A stretch of DNA of 64,000 bases from Phycisphaera sp. (GTDB taxonomy: Bacteria > Planctomycetota > Phycisphaerae > Phycisphaerales > Phycisphaeraceae), in the NCBI GenBank assembly GCA_016125215.1, contig WGMF01000032.1, forward strand, positions 62,001 through 126,000, in the 5' to 3' direction. A program made the translations under genes and the position numbers. How positions within the stretch are numbered: the stretch's first letter is position 1; each line of letters begins with the position of its first letter. Positions 16,929 to 26,092 of the stretch are shown here, piece after piece. The notes under the pieces were generated by a model that saw nothing but the letters and a program-made list of their open reading frames with translations, searched no databases and was not told where the DNA came from.

Positions 16929-19900
16929 ATGATCGCCCGACTCATCCACTGGTGCGTCCACAACCGCGCGATGGTGCTGCTGCTCACCGCCTTCGTCGTC
17001 GTATCTGGCGTGTGGTCGGCTAAGCACATCACCATCGACGCCATCCCCGACCTCTCCGACGTACAGGTCGTCATCCGCACCGAGTTCCCCGGGCAGGCAC
17101 CGCAGATCGTCGAAGACCAGGTCACCTATCCCCTCACCACCGCCATGCTCGCGGTGCCCTACGCCAAAGTCGTGCGCGGATACAGCATGTTCGGTTCGTC
17201 CTTCGTCTACATCATCTTCGAGGACGGCACCGATCTTTACTGGGCCAGGTCGCGCGTGCTCGAACAACTCAACACCGTCTCCTCACGCCTGCCCGAGGGC
17301 GTCACACCCCAACTCGGCCCCGACGCGACCGGCGTCGGCTGGGTCTATCAATATGTCTTACTTACAGGGCGTTACTGCCCCGACCACCCCCAGGGCCTCT
17401 GGCACGACCCGACGAACGATAAGTGGTATGCCTCCGTGGACGACGCGCCCAACGACCCCGCCGTACGCAAACGCCCCGTCCACACACGCATCTTCACCGA
17501 CCGCGACACCTGCCCACTCGACGGCAAGACCCTCGTCCAACCCGACATCGACCTGGCCCAACTGCGAAGCCTGCAGGACTGGTACCTGCGCTACGAACTG
17601 ACCGCGGTGGACGGCGTGAGCGAGGTCGCGCCCGTCGGCGGGTTCGTCAAGCAGTACCAGGTCGTCGTCGACCCCCGGAAGTTACTCGCGTATGACATGC
17701 CTCTACGCATGGTCAAGACGGCGATCCAACGCTCGAACCTCGACGTGGGCGGACGCCTCATCGAGCAGAGCGAAACCGAATACATGGTCCGCGGCCTGGG
17801 GTATCTCGGGAACCTGTCGCAGCAAGAACTCGACCACGCCCGACAGACGGGGATGTCCGTCGAGATGCTGCGCACGCAGCGTGTGGTCGATCAGCTCAAC
17901 AAGATCGCGCTGGGCGCTAATGCGCAGGGTGCCCCGATCTATCTTGCCGACGTGGCCGAGGTCCGCACCGGGCCGGAGATCAGGCGGGGCATCGCCGAGT
18001 GGGACGGCGGGGGTGAGACCGTCGGCGGAACGGTCGTGATGCGCTTCGGCGAAAACGCGCAGCGTGTTATCCGGCGCGTGCGCGACAAGCTCGATGAACT
18101 GGAAAAGGGCCTGCCCCCCGGTGTGGCGATGGGTGTGGCCTACGACCGCAGCGACCTGATCGAACGAGCCGTCCACACGCTCAGCGACACACTCGTCGAA
18201 GAGATCACCGTCGTCGCCCTGGTGTGCATCATGTTCCTGTTGCACGCACGCAGCGAGCTGGTTGCGGTTTTTGTCGTGCCCACCGGCGTGCTCGTCTCGC
18301 TGATCGTGATGTACCTGTGCGGCTTCAACGCCAACATCATGTCGCTCGGCGGCATCGCGCTGGCGATCGGCGTCATGGTCGACTCGTCCATCGTGATGGT
18401 CGAGAACGCGCACAAGCACCTGGACCGTGAGGAGGAACGCCTGCACGCCCTGGCCACGGCGGGCAAAGAGGCCACTCCGCGCCCACGTCAGGAGCTGATC
18501 CTCGAAGCCGCCACCGAGGTCGGGCCGAGCCTGTTTTTCTCGCTGCTCGTCATCGTCGTGAGCTTCCTGCCGGTCTTCGTGCTCGGCGAGCAATCGGGCA
18601 GGCTCTTCAAGCCCCTGGCCTACACCAAGACCTTTGCCATGGCGGCCGCGGCGCTCTTGGCGGTGACCATCATCCCGGTGCTGATGACCTACCTCATCAC
18701 CTCGCGCGTCCTGCCCAAGCGCTGGGGGTGGAAGGCCAATCTCCCTGTAACACTTGCCGTCATGTTCGTCCCCGCCGCGGCCCTGATGCTTGTGCCTCTG
18801 GGTGAAATGGGAAACTTCCGGGGGTGGGTCGCGCTGGGATGGGTGGTGCTCATGGGGATGCTGCTCGTGCCGCAGAAGATCATCCACGAGCGAGCCAACC
18901 CGATCTCGTGGGTGATGCAGAGGCTCTACCACCCGTTCTTCGTCTTTGTGATGCAGTACCGCTGGCTGACGGTCCTTGTCGCGGGGGTGCTGGTCCTGAG
19001 CACCGCCTACCCTTACATGCGCTTAGGCAGCGAGTTCATGCCCCCGCTCGAGGAGGGCGACCTGCTCTACATGCCCACGACCGACCCGGGCATCAGCATG
19101 ACCAAGGCCCGCGAGCTGCTCCAGCAGACCGACAAACTCATCAGACAGTTCCCCGAAGTGGCAAGCGTCTTCGGGAAGGCCGGCCGATCCGAGACCGCGA
19201 CCGACCCCGCGCCGCCGAGCATGTTGGAGACGACGATCACGCTCCACCGCGACCCCGACATGTGGCGCACCCGGCCGGTGGCACGCTTCTACGACGGTTG
19301 GCCCAACTACCTGGCGTGGCTGCCCCGGAAGGTCTGGCCCGGCACACGAAAAATCACGCTCGATGAATTGATCTACGGCTACGAGTTGCCCAACGCCGCC
19401 GGCAAAGAACCCCTCCACGTCCCCGGCCTCAACGACGCGCTGCAGCTTCCGGGGGTCACCAACTCGTGGACGATGCCGATCAAGACGAGGATCGACATGC
19501 TCTCGACGGGCATCAAGACGCCGGTGGGCGTGAAGGTCATGGGGCCCGATCTTGCTACGCTGGCTTCGCTGTCCAACGAGATCGCCAACGTGCTCAAGAC
19601 CTCGCCGGGCACGGGGGCGTACACGCTCAGCGCGTTCCCCGAAAAGAGCGTCGGGGGGAACTACTTCGACATCGTGATCGACCGCGACGCGATTGCCCGT
19701 TACGACCTGGTCGTCGGCGACGTGCAGGATGTCATCATGTCCGCGCTGGGCGGGATGAACGTCACGCGCACGGTCGAGGGGCTTGAGCGTTACCCGGTCA
19801 ACGTGCGTTACCCCTCGGAGCTGCGCGACTCGGTCGAGACGCTCAGGCAAGTGCTCGTGTCCACACCCTCGGGCCAACAGGTGCCGCTGGGCCAACTGGC

Positions 19901-20639
19901 TCACATCGACATTCACAAAGGCCCGCCGATGGTCAAGAGCGAGAACGCACGCCTGACGAGCTGGGTGTTCGTGGACATCGCGGGGCTGGACGTGGGGACG
20001 TATGTCGCTAACGCCCAGCGTGCGGTGGCGTCGGGGGTGAAACTGCCCGCCGGCTATTCAATAGTCTGGTCCGGGCAGTATGAATACATGCAGGCGGCAC
20101 GGAAACGACTGATGGTCGCGGTGCCTCTGGCAGGGGTGTTGATAATTCTGCTGCTTTACATGGCGACGCACAGCTGGCTCCGTGTGGGCATCGTGCTCTT
20201 GGCTGTGCCGTTCAGCCTCGTCGGCGCAGCGTGGATGCTCTACCTGCTCGGCTACAACCTGTCGCTGGCGGTGTGGGTGGGCGTCATCGCGCTGGCGGGC
20301 CTCGACGCCGAGACGGGCCTGGTCATGCTGCTCTACCTCGACAACAGCTTCGAGCGTTTCGCGCGAGAGGGCAGGATGAAAGACGCCACCGACCTCTGGC
20401 ACGCCATCCACGACGGCGCGGTGCAACGCATCCGACCCAAGACCATGACGGTGATGACGACCTTCATCGGTTTGTTCCCGCTGCTCTGGGCCACGGGCGC
20501 AGGGGCGGACACGATGCGCCGCCTCGCCGCGCCGATGATCGGTGGGCTGGCCACCAGCTTCATCGCGGAACTGCTGCTCTATCCCGTGCTCTTCTACTTT
20601 GCCAAGACCCTCGCGATGAAGCGGCCGCAAGCCGCGTAG
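16929..20639 (+). CDS. Heavy-metal efflux RND pump (CusA/CzcA family) with an inserted Cys module
   Basis: A 1236-residue inner-membrane pump of the HME-RND family. It starts with a membrane helix, and the 12-helix pattern and large periplasmic loops are clear. Conserved blocks include TIDAIPDLSDVQV, GPDATGVGWV, GIALAIGVMVDSSIVMVENA and LAGLDAETGLVMLLYLD. Unlike E. coli CusA, an insertion of about 55 residues (148-205) follows GVGWVYQYVLL. It carries Cys150 in CPDHP and Cys195 in CPLDGK, recalling the CxMHP...CPxCG domain of the adaptor, and may be an extra metal site in the porter domain. It is the last gene of the operon. Confidence 0.93.
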   Translation: MIARLIHWCVHNRAMVLLLTAFVVVSGVWSAKHITIDAIPDLSDVQVVIRTEFPGQAPQIVEDQVTYPLTTAMLAVPYAKVVRGYSMFGSSFVYIIFEDGTDLYWARSRVLEQLNTVSSRLPEGVTPQLGPDATGVGWVYQYVLLTGRYCPDHPQGLWHDPTNDKWYASVDDAPNDPAVRKRPVHTRIFTDRDTCPLDGKTLVQPDIDLAQLRSLQDWYLRYELTAVDGVSEVAPVGGFVKQYQVVVDPRKLLAYDMPLRMVKTAIQRSNLDVGGRLIEQSETEYMVRGLGYLGNLSQQELDHARQTGMSVEMLRTQRVVDQLNKIALGANAQGAPIYLADVAEVRTGPEIRRGIAEWDGGGETVGGTVVMRFGENAQRVIRRVRDKLDELEKGLPPGVAMGVAYDRSDLIERAVHTLSDTLVEEITVVALVCIMFLLHARSELVAVFVVPTGVLVSLIVMYLCGFNANIMSLGGIALAIGVMVDSSIVMVENAHKHLDREEERLHALATAGKEATPRPRQELILEAATEVGPSLFFSLLVIVVSFLPVFVLGEQSGRLFKPLAYTKTFAMAAAALLAVTIIPVLMTYLITSRVLPKRWGWKANLPVTLAVMFVPAAALMLVPLGEMGNFRGWVALGWVVLMGMLLVPQKIIHERANPISWVMQRLYHPFFVFVMQYRWLTVLVAGVLVLSTAYPYMRLGSEFMPPLEEGDLLYMPTTDPGISMTKARELLQQTDKLIRQFPEVASVFGKAGRSETATDPAPPSMLETTITLHRDPDMWRTRPVARFYDGWPNYLAWLPRKVWPGTRKITLDELIYGYELPNAAGKEPLHVPGLNDALQLPGVTNSWTMPIKTRIDMLSTGIKTPVGVKVMGPDLATLASLSNEIANVLKTSPGTGAYTLSAFPEKSVGGNYFDIVIDRDAIARYDLVVGDVQDVIMSALGGMNVTRTVEGLERYPVNVRYPSELRDSVETLRQVLVSTPSGQQVPLGQLAHIDIHKGPPMVKSENARLTSWVFVDIAGLDVGTYVANAQRAVASGVKLPAGYSIVWSGQYEYMQAARKRLMVAVPLAGVLIILLLYMATHSWLRVGIVLLAVPFSLVGAAWMLYLLGYNLSLAVWVGVIALAGLDAETGLVMLLYLDNSFERFAREGRMKDATDLWHAIHDGAVQRIRPKTMTVMTTFIGLFPLLWATGAGADTMRRLAAPMIGGLATSFIAELLLYPVLFYFAKTLAMKRPQAA

Positions 20640-20674
20640 CACGTGTTGAATGGCTATCGATCCGTGGGTTGGAT

Positions 20675-23600
20675 TCAACGCCGGGCCATCACGATCAACG
20701 GCGATTTCCAGTCTGGCCCGTTTTTCGCGTTGAAGCCGCCCTGTTCGACGAGGAGGTAATCGACGCCGGCGATGTTTTGTATCCGCATCGCAAGAGCCTG
20801 GTTTGCCTTGAGGTTGAGCAGGGTCTGACCGGTCCAGATCAGGAGCGGGTCATCGGTTCGGCCTTCGGGCTTGAACTCGAGTTGCCTGATCGCGGCACGG
20901 TTGGCGTTGATCGGTTTGGCGGGGTTGAACTCATCGAGTGTGTTGACCAGCGCCACGGTCTTCCACTGGCCCACGATCGCGGGGTTGTCCACGAACTTGC
21001 CGTCCCAGAGGTACCTGCCCTCGTCGGGGTCAAGCTCGGTGTTGTCCGGGTCCTGCAGGGACTGCCACGCGGCGCAGGTCATCGGCACGACGGTCGCGGA
21101 ATGAATCATGACCGCTTCATCCAACGGCGGGAGTTTCATCTCCTGCACCCAGATCATCAGTTGCCTGCTCTTGATGCCCTTGTGGATGTTCATGAAGCTG
21201 ATGTGGGCGATGTCGACCTCTTTGCCGCTGAACTCTTTCCACCACGATTTATCGATGTGCATCTCGATCGGCAAGCCGCCCTCACGCCTGCCGACGCCGC
21301 GGCCCCGCTCGAAGAACGGCTTGCCATTGACATAAATCTTAAAGCCCTCGCCGGCCCCGACGTGGGACATCCCGCCCACGAGCAGGCGGTAACGGTAGCC
21401 CTCTTTGAACTCGGGGAAGGTGAACTTGCCGTTGAGCAGCAGCACCTCCTTGTCCCAGAGCGTTTTCATCGGCTCCTTGCATCGGCAGAAGTCCATCTTG
21501 CAGGGGCTGGGTTTTTCGCTGGTGTCGCTGCCGTCGATCGTGGCCCCGACGAGCTTGCCGTTGGTCGCACCGAAAGGTTGCAGGCCGACCTGCCAGCCGT
21601 GCTCGCTCGGGTTGAACGTGGGCTTGTACCAATCCTCGTTGCCCTTGGGCACGGTGACGGGCCGGTAGCGGGTCTCTTGCGCACTGTCCCAGGGTTTCTT
21701 TTCGACGGGGTCGAACGTAAGGTAGCTCCAGGCCATCTCCGTGGGCACGGGGCCGAAGTCGTGCCAGTCGTAGTCCTTCACGCCCAGACGGTTGTAGAGG
21801 CCGACCAGCCCGTAGACCTGGGTCTTGCCATCGGTGTCTTGATTGCTTTTTTCCTTGAGCAGGGCGGCGCGGTTGCTTGCGATGTAAGCGGGGATCAACT
21901 GGTTTTCGATGCTGTGGTTGACCAACGCCCGCAGCTCGGGGCTGAACGACTCGGTGTCGGCTGAAAGGAAGAGTTTGGAGTAAGGCAGCGCCTCGTCGGG
22001 GTTGCGCGACCTGGCAACGCGGTAGAGCGTGTCATACCCGCCGGGCACCTTGGCAAGTGTCGAGGCAATGATCTCGCGCATGCCGGGGTTGACCCTGTCC
22101 TCGACGACGGGCATGGGGTGTTTGTATTCGACATAGTCGGTGTAAGCCTCGCCGAGCACGCTACAGGCAAAGGCCGCCACTTCCGGGTCGGCGTTGCCGA
22201 GGTTCGTGCCCATCGTGCCCCAGTTGAAGGGGTTGGCCAGGGCCTGGAGGTGGTTGTTCTTGAGCGCCTGTGCCACGGGGGGCAGGACTTTCTTGTAAAC
22301 GCGCGGGTCGACCACGACCGGGCCCAGCGCCTCCATCGCCGAGTGTTGAAGCCACCACTCTTCGTGGTTGAGGTAGGGGATGAACGTGTCGACGTGTTTG
22401 ACGATGGTGTCCGCCGGCGCAAGGGCCACGGCTCGCAGCGCCGCTTCCTTGACGAACCAGGATTCCTCAGGGTCGGCCACCATCTGGATCACGCGGTCGA
22501 TGACAGCGGGTGTGGCCAGCTCCGGCGAGCCGTCGCGCGAAACCATGGTGTCGAGCGCGAGCCTTCGCATACGGGCGTCGGGGTCGCGCAGCAGGTTCAA
22601 CACAAAATCCGGGCCGCGCTGCGCGATGTCTTTGATGAAGTAAGTCCGTGTGATGATGACGGGGTGACGGATGTAACGGTTGAGCTGTTCATCGGTCAGC
22701 CCGTCCTTGTTGACCCGCAGCAGCGCGATGCCGCCGCCGTTGGCCAGCGTGTCGTGAGAAAAATCGGGACGTGAACCGTCGGGGTAGGCGATCGGCTGGG
22801 TTGTGACGAAGTCCTCATCCGCCGCGGTGCCCCAGGGGTGCTCGGGGAGTTTGTAGGGCTTGGCAAACTTGCCGGGCGCGGCGCCGGTGAGGCGGAGCGT
22901 CTTGCGTGGCACGGTGTAGGTCAGCGCGTAGCCCGCGCCCCAGGAGACGTTGTCGTATCGGTCGCCGCCGAAGATGCGGAAGCTGCCGTCGAACTTGCGC
23001 GAGATTTCGTAGTGCCAGCGGCGCTGGTCCATAAAATCCCGGTAGAGGGCGGGTTGTTTGTCGCAGAGCAGCCCCATCGCGGCGCTGCGGAAGATTTCAC
23101 CGATGCCCCCGCCGGTGTGCCCGTGGAGGATGAAAGAGGTGCTGGGGAAGCTGAACAGGGCGGTGATGTCGCGTGCCTTAGCGTAGGTGGAATCTTCACC
23201 ATCGGGCGTGAGCGAAGCGGCGGCGGCCATCGTGAGCGCGAACCCGCCGTTCTTGCCGTTGTCGGTGTAGCTGCCCTCGGGTTTGTTGTTGCCGTAGGGG
23301 ATGTTGCCCCGGCCGGCAAAGCGGTAGAAGTGTCGCACCACGCGGAGAAAGACCTCGTCGTCGATCTTCGCGCCGCACTCTTTGGCCAGGACGAGGAACG
23401 TCGCGGCGTGGATGCCCCCGGCATTGAGGTGCCCACCGCCCCCGCCGTACGTCAGACCGGAGATCGGCGCGCGGTTGCCCCAGCCGCCGTTGTTTTCCGC
23501 TGTGGCGATACTGTCCGCCAAGGCCTGAATGGCGGGCAGGACCTGTTCGTCACCCGTGCGCAGGTAATACTCGCACACCGCAAGGCTCCCCAGGCCCGCG

Positions 23601-24241
23601 TTCCACGTGTGGAAGCCCCGGACCTCCGCGGGCAGGTTGTGCGCCCATTCGCGCACGGGGCCAAGGTCGTTGTCGTCGCCCGTCGAGAGCAGGAACAGCA
23701 TCCCCAGGCTGCCGAAGCCTTTGTCGCTGCCGTCTTTCTTCAAATACTCCGCAAAGTTGCGGACGATTCGGTCGGACTTCTGGCAGTTCACGGGCCAGGT
23801 CGCGCTGTATGGGCCCAGCGCTTCGAGTTGCACCACCACCTCGCGGGTTTCACCGCCGGGCTTGTCCGAGACGACCATGCGCATCTTGCCGTCGGTCGCC
23901 TCGGCCTTGGTAATCATGTTGCCCAGTTGGATGCGTGGGTCGATGTTCGCAAGCTTCTCGCCGTTGATCGTGTGGATCATCATGCCGGGCTTGAGCGCCG
24001 CCTTGTCCGCCGGCGATCCGGGCTCGACACTCTTGACCCGTATGGCAAAGTCAGGCTTGAGCAGGTCGAGGCTCACCCCCACCGGGCCGAACTCGGTAAA
24101 CGTGGTGACCGAGGTGTTGGGGTCTGGCCGCATGGAGAAAAGCTCGGGGGAGTCGTCGTAATACCCACCCTGCGCCAGCGACGTGGTCGCTGTGAAAAAA
24201 CACACCAGCACAACAGCAGCCAATGAATAGATCGGTTTCAC
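20675..24241 (-). CDS. Very large secreted protein with PDZ domain and HEAT-like region (DUF6288-like)
   Basis: A 1188-residue exported protein. The GTG at 24241 is chosen because AAGGAG lies 6 bases upstream, and the translation then begins with a clean signal peptide (LAAVVLVCFFTATTSLAQ). Residues about 45-140 form a PDZ-like domain (VKSVEPGSPADKAALKPGMMIHTINGEKL). An alpha-helical, terpene-cyclase-like toroid segment (GWGNRAP, GGGGGHLNAG, NGKNGGFALTMAAAASL) and HEAT-like repeats follow. The C-terminal half is a mixed region with conserved Trp/Tyr. It fits the DUF6288 proteins of Planctomycetes and Verrucomicrobia; the function is unknown. It converges on the efflux pump gene. Confidence 0.75.
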   Translation of the reverse strand: MKPIYSLAAVVLVCFFTATTSLAQGGYYDDSPELFSMRPDPNTSVTTFTEFGPVGVSLDLLKPDFAIRVKSVEPGSPADKAALKPGMMIHTINGEKLANIDPRIQLGNMITKAEATDGKMRMVVSDKPGGETREVVVQLEALGPYSATWPVNCQKSDRIVRNFAEYLKKDGSDKGFGSLGMLFLLSTGDDNDLGPVREWAHNLPAEVRGFHTWNAGLGSLAVCEYYLRTGDEQVLPAIQALADSIATAENNGGWGNRAPISGLTYGGGGGHLNAGGIHAATFLVLAKECGAKIDDEVFLRVVRHFYRFAGRGNIPYGNNKPEGSYTDNGKNGGFALTMAAAASLTPDGEDSTYAKARDITALFSFPSTSFILHGHTGGGIGEIFRSAAMGLLCDKQPALYRDFMDQRRWHYEISRKFDGSFRIFGGDRYDNVSWGAGYALTYTVPRKTLRLTGAAPGKFAKPYKLPEHPWGTAADEDFVTTQPIAYPDGSRPDFSHDTLANGGGIALLRVNKDGLTDEQLNRYIRHPVIITRTYFIKDIAQRGPDFVLNLLRDPDARMRRLALDTMVSRDGSPELATPAVIDRVIQMVADPEESWFVKEAALRAVALAPADTIVKHVDTFIPYLNHEEWWLQHSAMEALGPVVVDPRVYKKVLPPVAQALKNNHLQALANPFNWGTMGTNLGNADPEVAAFACSVLGEAYTDYVEYKHPMPVVEDRVNPGMREIIASTLAKVPGGYDTLYRVARSRNPDEALPYSKLFLSADTESFSPELRALVNHSIENQLIPAYIASNRAALLKEKSNQDTDGKTQVYGLVGLYNRLGVKDYDWHDFGPVPTEMAWSYLTFDPVEKKPWDSAQETRYRPVTVPKGNEDWYKPTFNPSEHGWQVGLQPFGATNGKLVGATIDGSDTSEKPSPCKMDFCRCKEPMKTLWDKEVLLLNGKFTFPEFKEGYRYRLLVGGMSHVGAGEGFKIYVNGKPFFERGRGVGRREGGLPIEMHIDKSWWKEFSGKEVDIAHISFMNIHKGIKSRQLMIWVQEMKLPPLDEAVMIHSATVVPMTCAAWQSLQDPDNTELDPDEGRYLWDGKFVDNPAIVGQWKTVALVNTLDEFNPAKPINANRAAIRQLEFKPEGRTDDPLLIWTGQTLLNLKANQALAMRIQNIAGVDYLLVEQGGFNAKNGPDWKSPLIVMARR

Positions 24242-24535
24242 GCGATGCTCCTTGTCGGATTTCAGAACGTGGTGGACGATGATTTTATCATCGCCAGACG
24301 CAAGGCGTTTAATAGCTGAAAACAAATGAATACCGGGCGGTACTGGTGATAAGCATGAGCCGATACAGAAACCACAGATTCCGCAGATTACACAGATTCA
24401 AAACCGATTTCCCGAGCATCAGTCTGTATCGATCTGTGAAATCTGCGCAATCTGCGGTTTCTTCCCCAGCCCCGATTGTTCGGCGTGTTCGTATCGGGTC
24501 ATGATGTTTATGGTTGTAGGCCGGTTCACACGCAG
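24242..24535. other. Spacer upstream of the DUF6288-like gene
   Basis: The 294 bases contain the gene's Shine-Dalgarno sequence (AAGGAG, minus strand, just above 24241) and a hairpin element of the GCAGATT family (24361-24463). Nothing else is recognised. Confidence 0.6.
24361..24463. repeat. GCAGATT-family hairpin element, copy 1
   Basis: The left arm (24361-24399) starts CGATACAGAAACC and holds three units of the form CGCAGATTNC. The right arm (24422-24463) is its complement, ending GGTTTCTTCCCC. One end therefore matches the CGATACAGAAACC terminus and the other the GGGGAAG(T)AACC terminus seen in other copies. Confidence 0.9.
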
Positions 24536-25936
24536 TCACCGCCCGTAACCCTTGGCCAGGTCGGCCCGGCTGCGCTGTTCGATGGCGTCGGGGTGTTCGC
24601 CGAGTTCTTCGAGCATGGCGTGGTGCAGCCTGTTGACGGTGTCGGCGTGGGCGGGGTCGCGGGTGAGGTCGTTGAGTTCGCCGGGGTCGTCAAGCATGTC
24701 GAAGAGTTGGGTCTCCGGCCCGTACTGATCGTTGATTCGACTGTGGTAGACGTATTTGAATCGGCCCCTGCGGAACATCGTGAAGCCCGAGCAGATGTTG
24801 TGGCCGTAGTATTCGCTCAGCGCCTGATCCTTCCATGCGTGGGTCGGGTGATCGAGATAGCCGAGCATGGAGTCGCCGTCCATTTTTTCGTGTGGCGTTG
24901 CGCCGGTGACCTCGATGAGGGTCTGAATGAGGTCGACGAGCGAGCAGACACCGCTGCGTCGCTGCCCGCCGGCCCAGCGCTTGGGCCAACTCACGATCAA
25001 AGGCACCCGCGCGCCGTGGTCGTACACGCAGTTCTTCCACCACAGGCCGTGGTCCCCTTTGTTCTCGCCGTGGTCGGAGGTGTAGACGACGAGGGTGTTG
25101 TCCGCCACATCACTGTTTCCCAGGCCGACGAGGACCTTGTTGACCTCGTCGTCGAACCATCGTGTCAGCGCCCAGTAGAGTTCCCGGCCCTTCTGCACGA
25201 CGGCGGGGTCGGTGTCCACGAGGCCAAAGCCTAAGCGCAGGTGCTGGTAATTGGTCGGCAAAGATTCGAGCAGGCCCGGGGGGATGTTGGGCGGGGGGAC
25301 CTTGCCCGTGAACAGGTCGGCATATTTTTGCGGGACGATCAGCGGGAAGTGCGGCGCGAGATAGCCGGCAAAGAGAAAGAACGGGGCGTTGTGGCTCTTG
25401 CGCGCATTGAGAAAGCCCAGCGTCGCCGAGGTGACGTTGCGGTCGTGGTCGAGCACACCGCCGTGGTTCGCGGGGTAGAACTCGCCGCTGCGTTGTTTCC
25501 ATGAGTATTGGCCCTGTCGCGTGTCTTGCGGGTCACGCCTCGCGCCGCGGCCGTTCTTGTGCTGACCGTCGCCGCTCATGCGGGGCAGCACCTCTTTGAA
25601 TCCGTAGCTGCGCGTCGGGTCGTAGTGTTGCTTGCCGATGATGTACGACTCGTACCCCGCCGCGTTGAGCGAGCGCGCGATCGACGGGTAATCGTCCGAG
25701 GGCAGCCAGCAGTCGTTGGTCCACGCCCCGCATCGGCTCACGTATTGGCCGGCGGTAAACGACAGACGCGAGGGCACGCAAAGCGGGCTGTTGCAATAGG
25801 CGCTGTCGAACACGACGCCCTGTTGCGCCAGCCGATCGAGCGCCGGCGTTGTACCCAACGTGTCGCCGTAGCAACCTATGTTGGCCGGGTCGTGTTCGTC
25901 GGACATGATGAGCAGGATGTTGGGGCGTTCGGGCAT
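24536..25936 (-). CDS. Type I sulfatase
   Basis: A 466-residue sulfatase. The N-terminal PNILLIMSDEHDPANIGCYG supplies metal ligands, and LCVPSR (Cys53) is the CxPSR signature whose Cys is converted to formylglycine by an FGE-type enzyme. Other metal-site blocks (GYESYIIGKQHY, YTSDHGENKGDHGLWWK) are present. It cleaves sulfate esters from sugars or other small molecules. No N-terminal signal peptide is obvious from either possible start. It is divergent from two Gfo/Idh/MocA genes, so it probably takes part in the breakdown of sulfated polysaccharides. The ATG at 25936 lacks a clear ribosome-binding site; 25963 is an alternative. Confidence 0.9.
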   Translation of the reverse strand: MPERPNILLIMSDEHDPANIGCYGDTLGTTPALDRLAQQGVVFDSAYCNSPLCVPSRLSFTAGQYVSRCGAWTNDCWLPSDDYPSIARSLNAAGYESYIIGKQHYDPTRSYGFKEVLPRMSGDGQHKNGRGARRDPQDTRQGQYSWKQRSGEFYPANHGGVLDHDRNVTSATLGFLNARKSHNAPFFLFAGYLAPHFPLIVPQKYADLFTGKVPPPNIPPGLLESLPTNYQHLRLGFGLVDTDPAVVQKGRELYWALTRWFDDEVNKVLVGLGNSDVADNTLVVYTSDHGENKGDHGLWWKNCVYDHGARVPLIVSWPKRWAGGQRRSGVCSLVDLIQTLIEVTGATPHEKMDGDSMLGYLDHPTHAWKDQALSEYYGHNICSGFTMFRRGRFKYVYHSRINDQYGPETQLFDMLDDPGELNDLTRDPAHADTVNRLHHAMLEELGEHPDAIEQRSRADLAKGYGR

Positions 25937-26092
25937 GACGTGATCGCTCGGGATTGAAAGCATTTATCGGGGAATTGATCGCAATGGGGCATGGTAGCGG
26001 CTGGGGCGTTCTTTGGGAATGTGGTCGGCCCGGTTTGCGGAGCACGAGAAAGAACGGAGAATGGACCGACTTTTTCTGAAACGGAACCCCAC

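Noticed and set aside
17703-18932. Long antisense open frame within the CusA-type gene
   Set aside because: Same shadow effect; the composition is dominated by Asp, His, Arg and Gln with no recognisable domain.
22838-24226. Open frame of 462 codons antisense to the DUF6288-like gene
   Set aside because: The minus-strand gene has a good ribosome-binding site, signal peptide and PDZ domain. The plus-strand frame has none.
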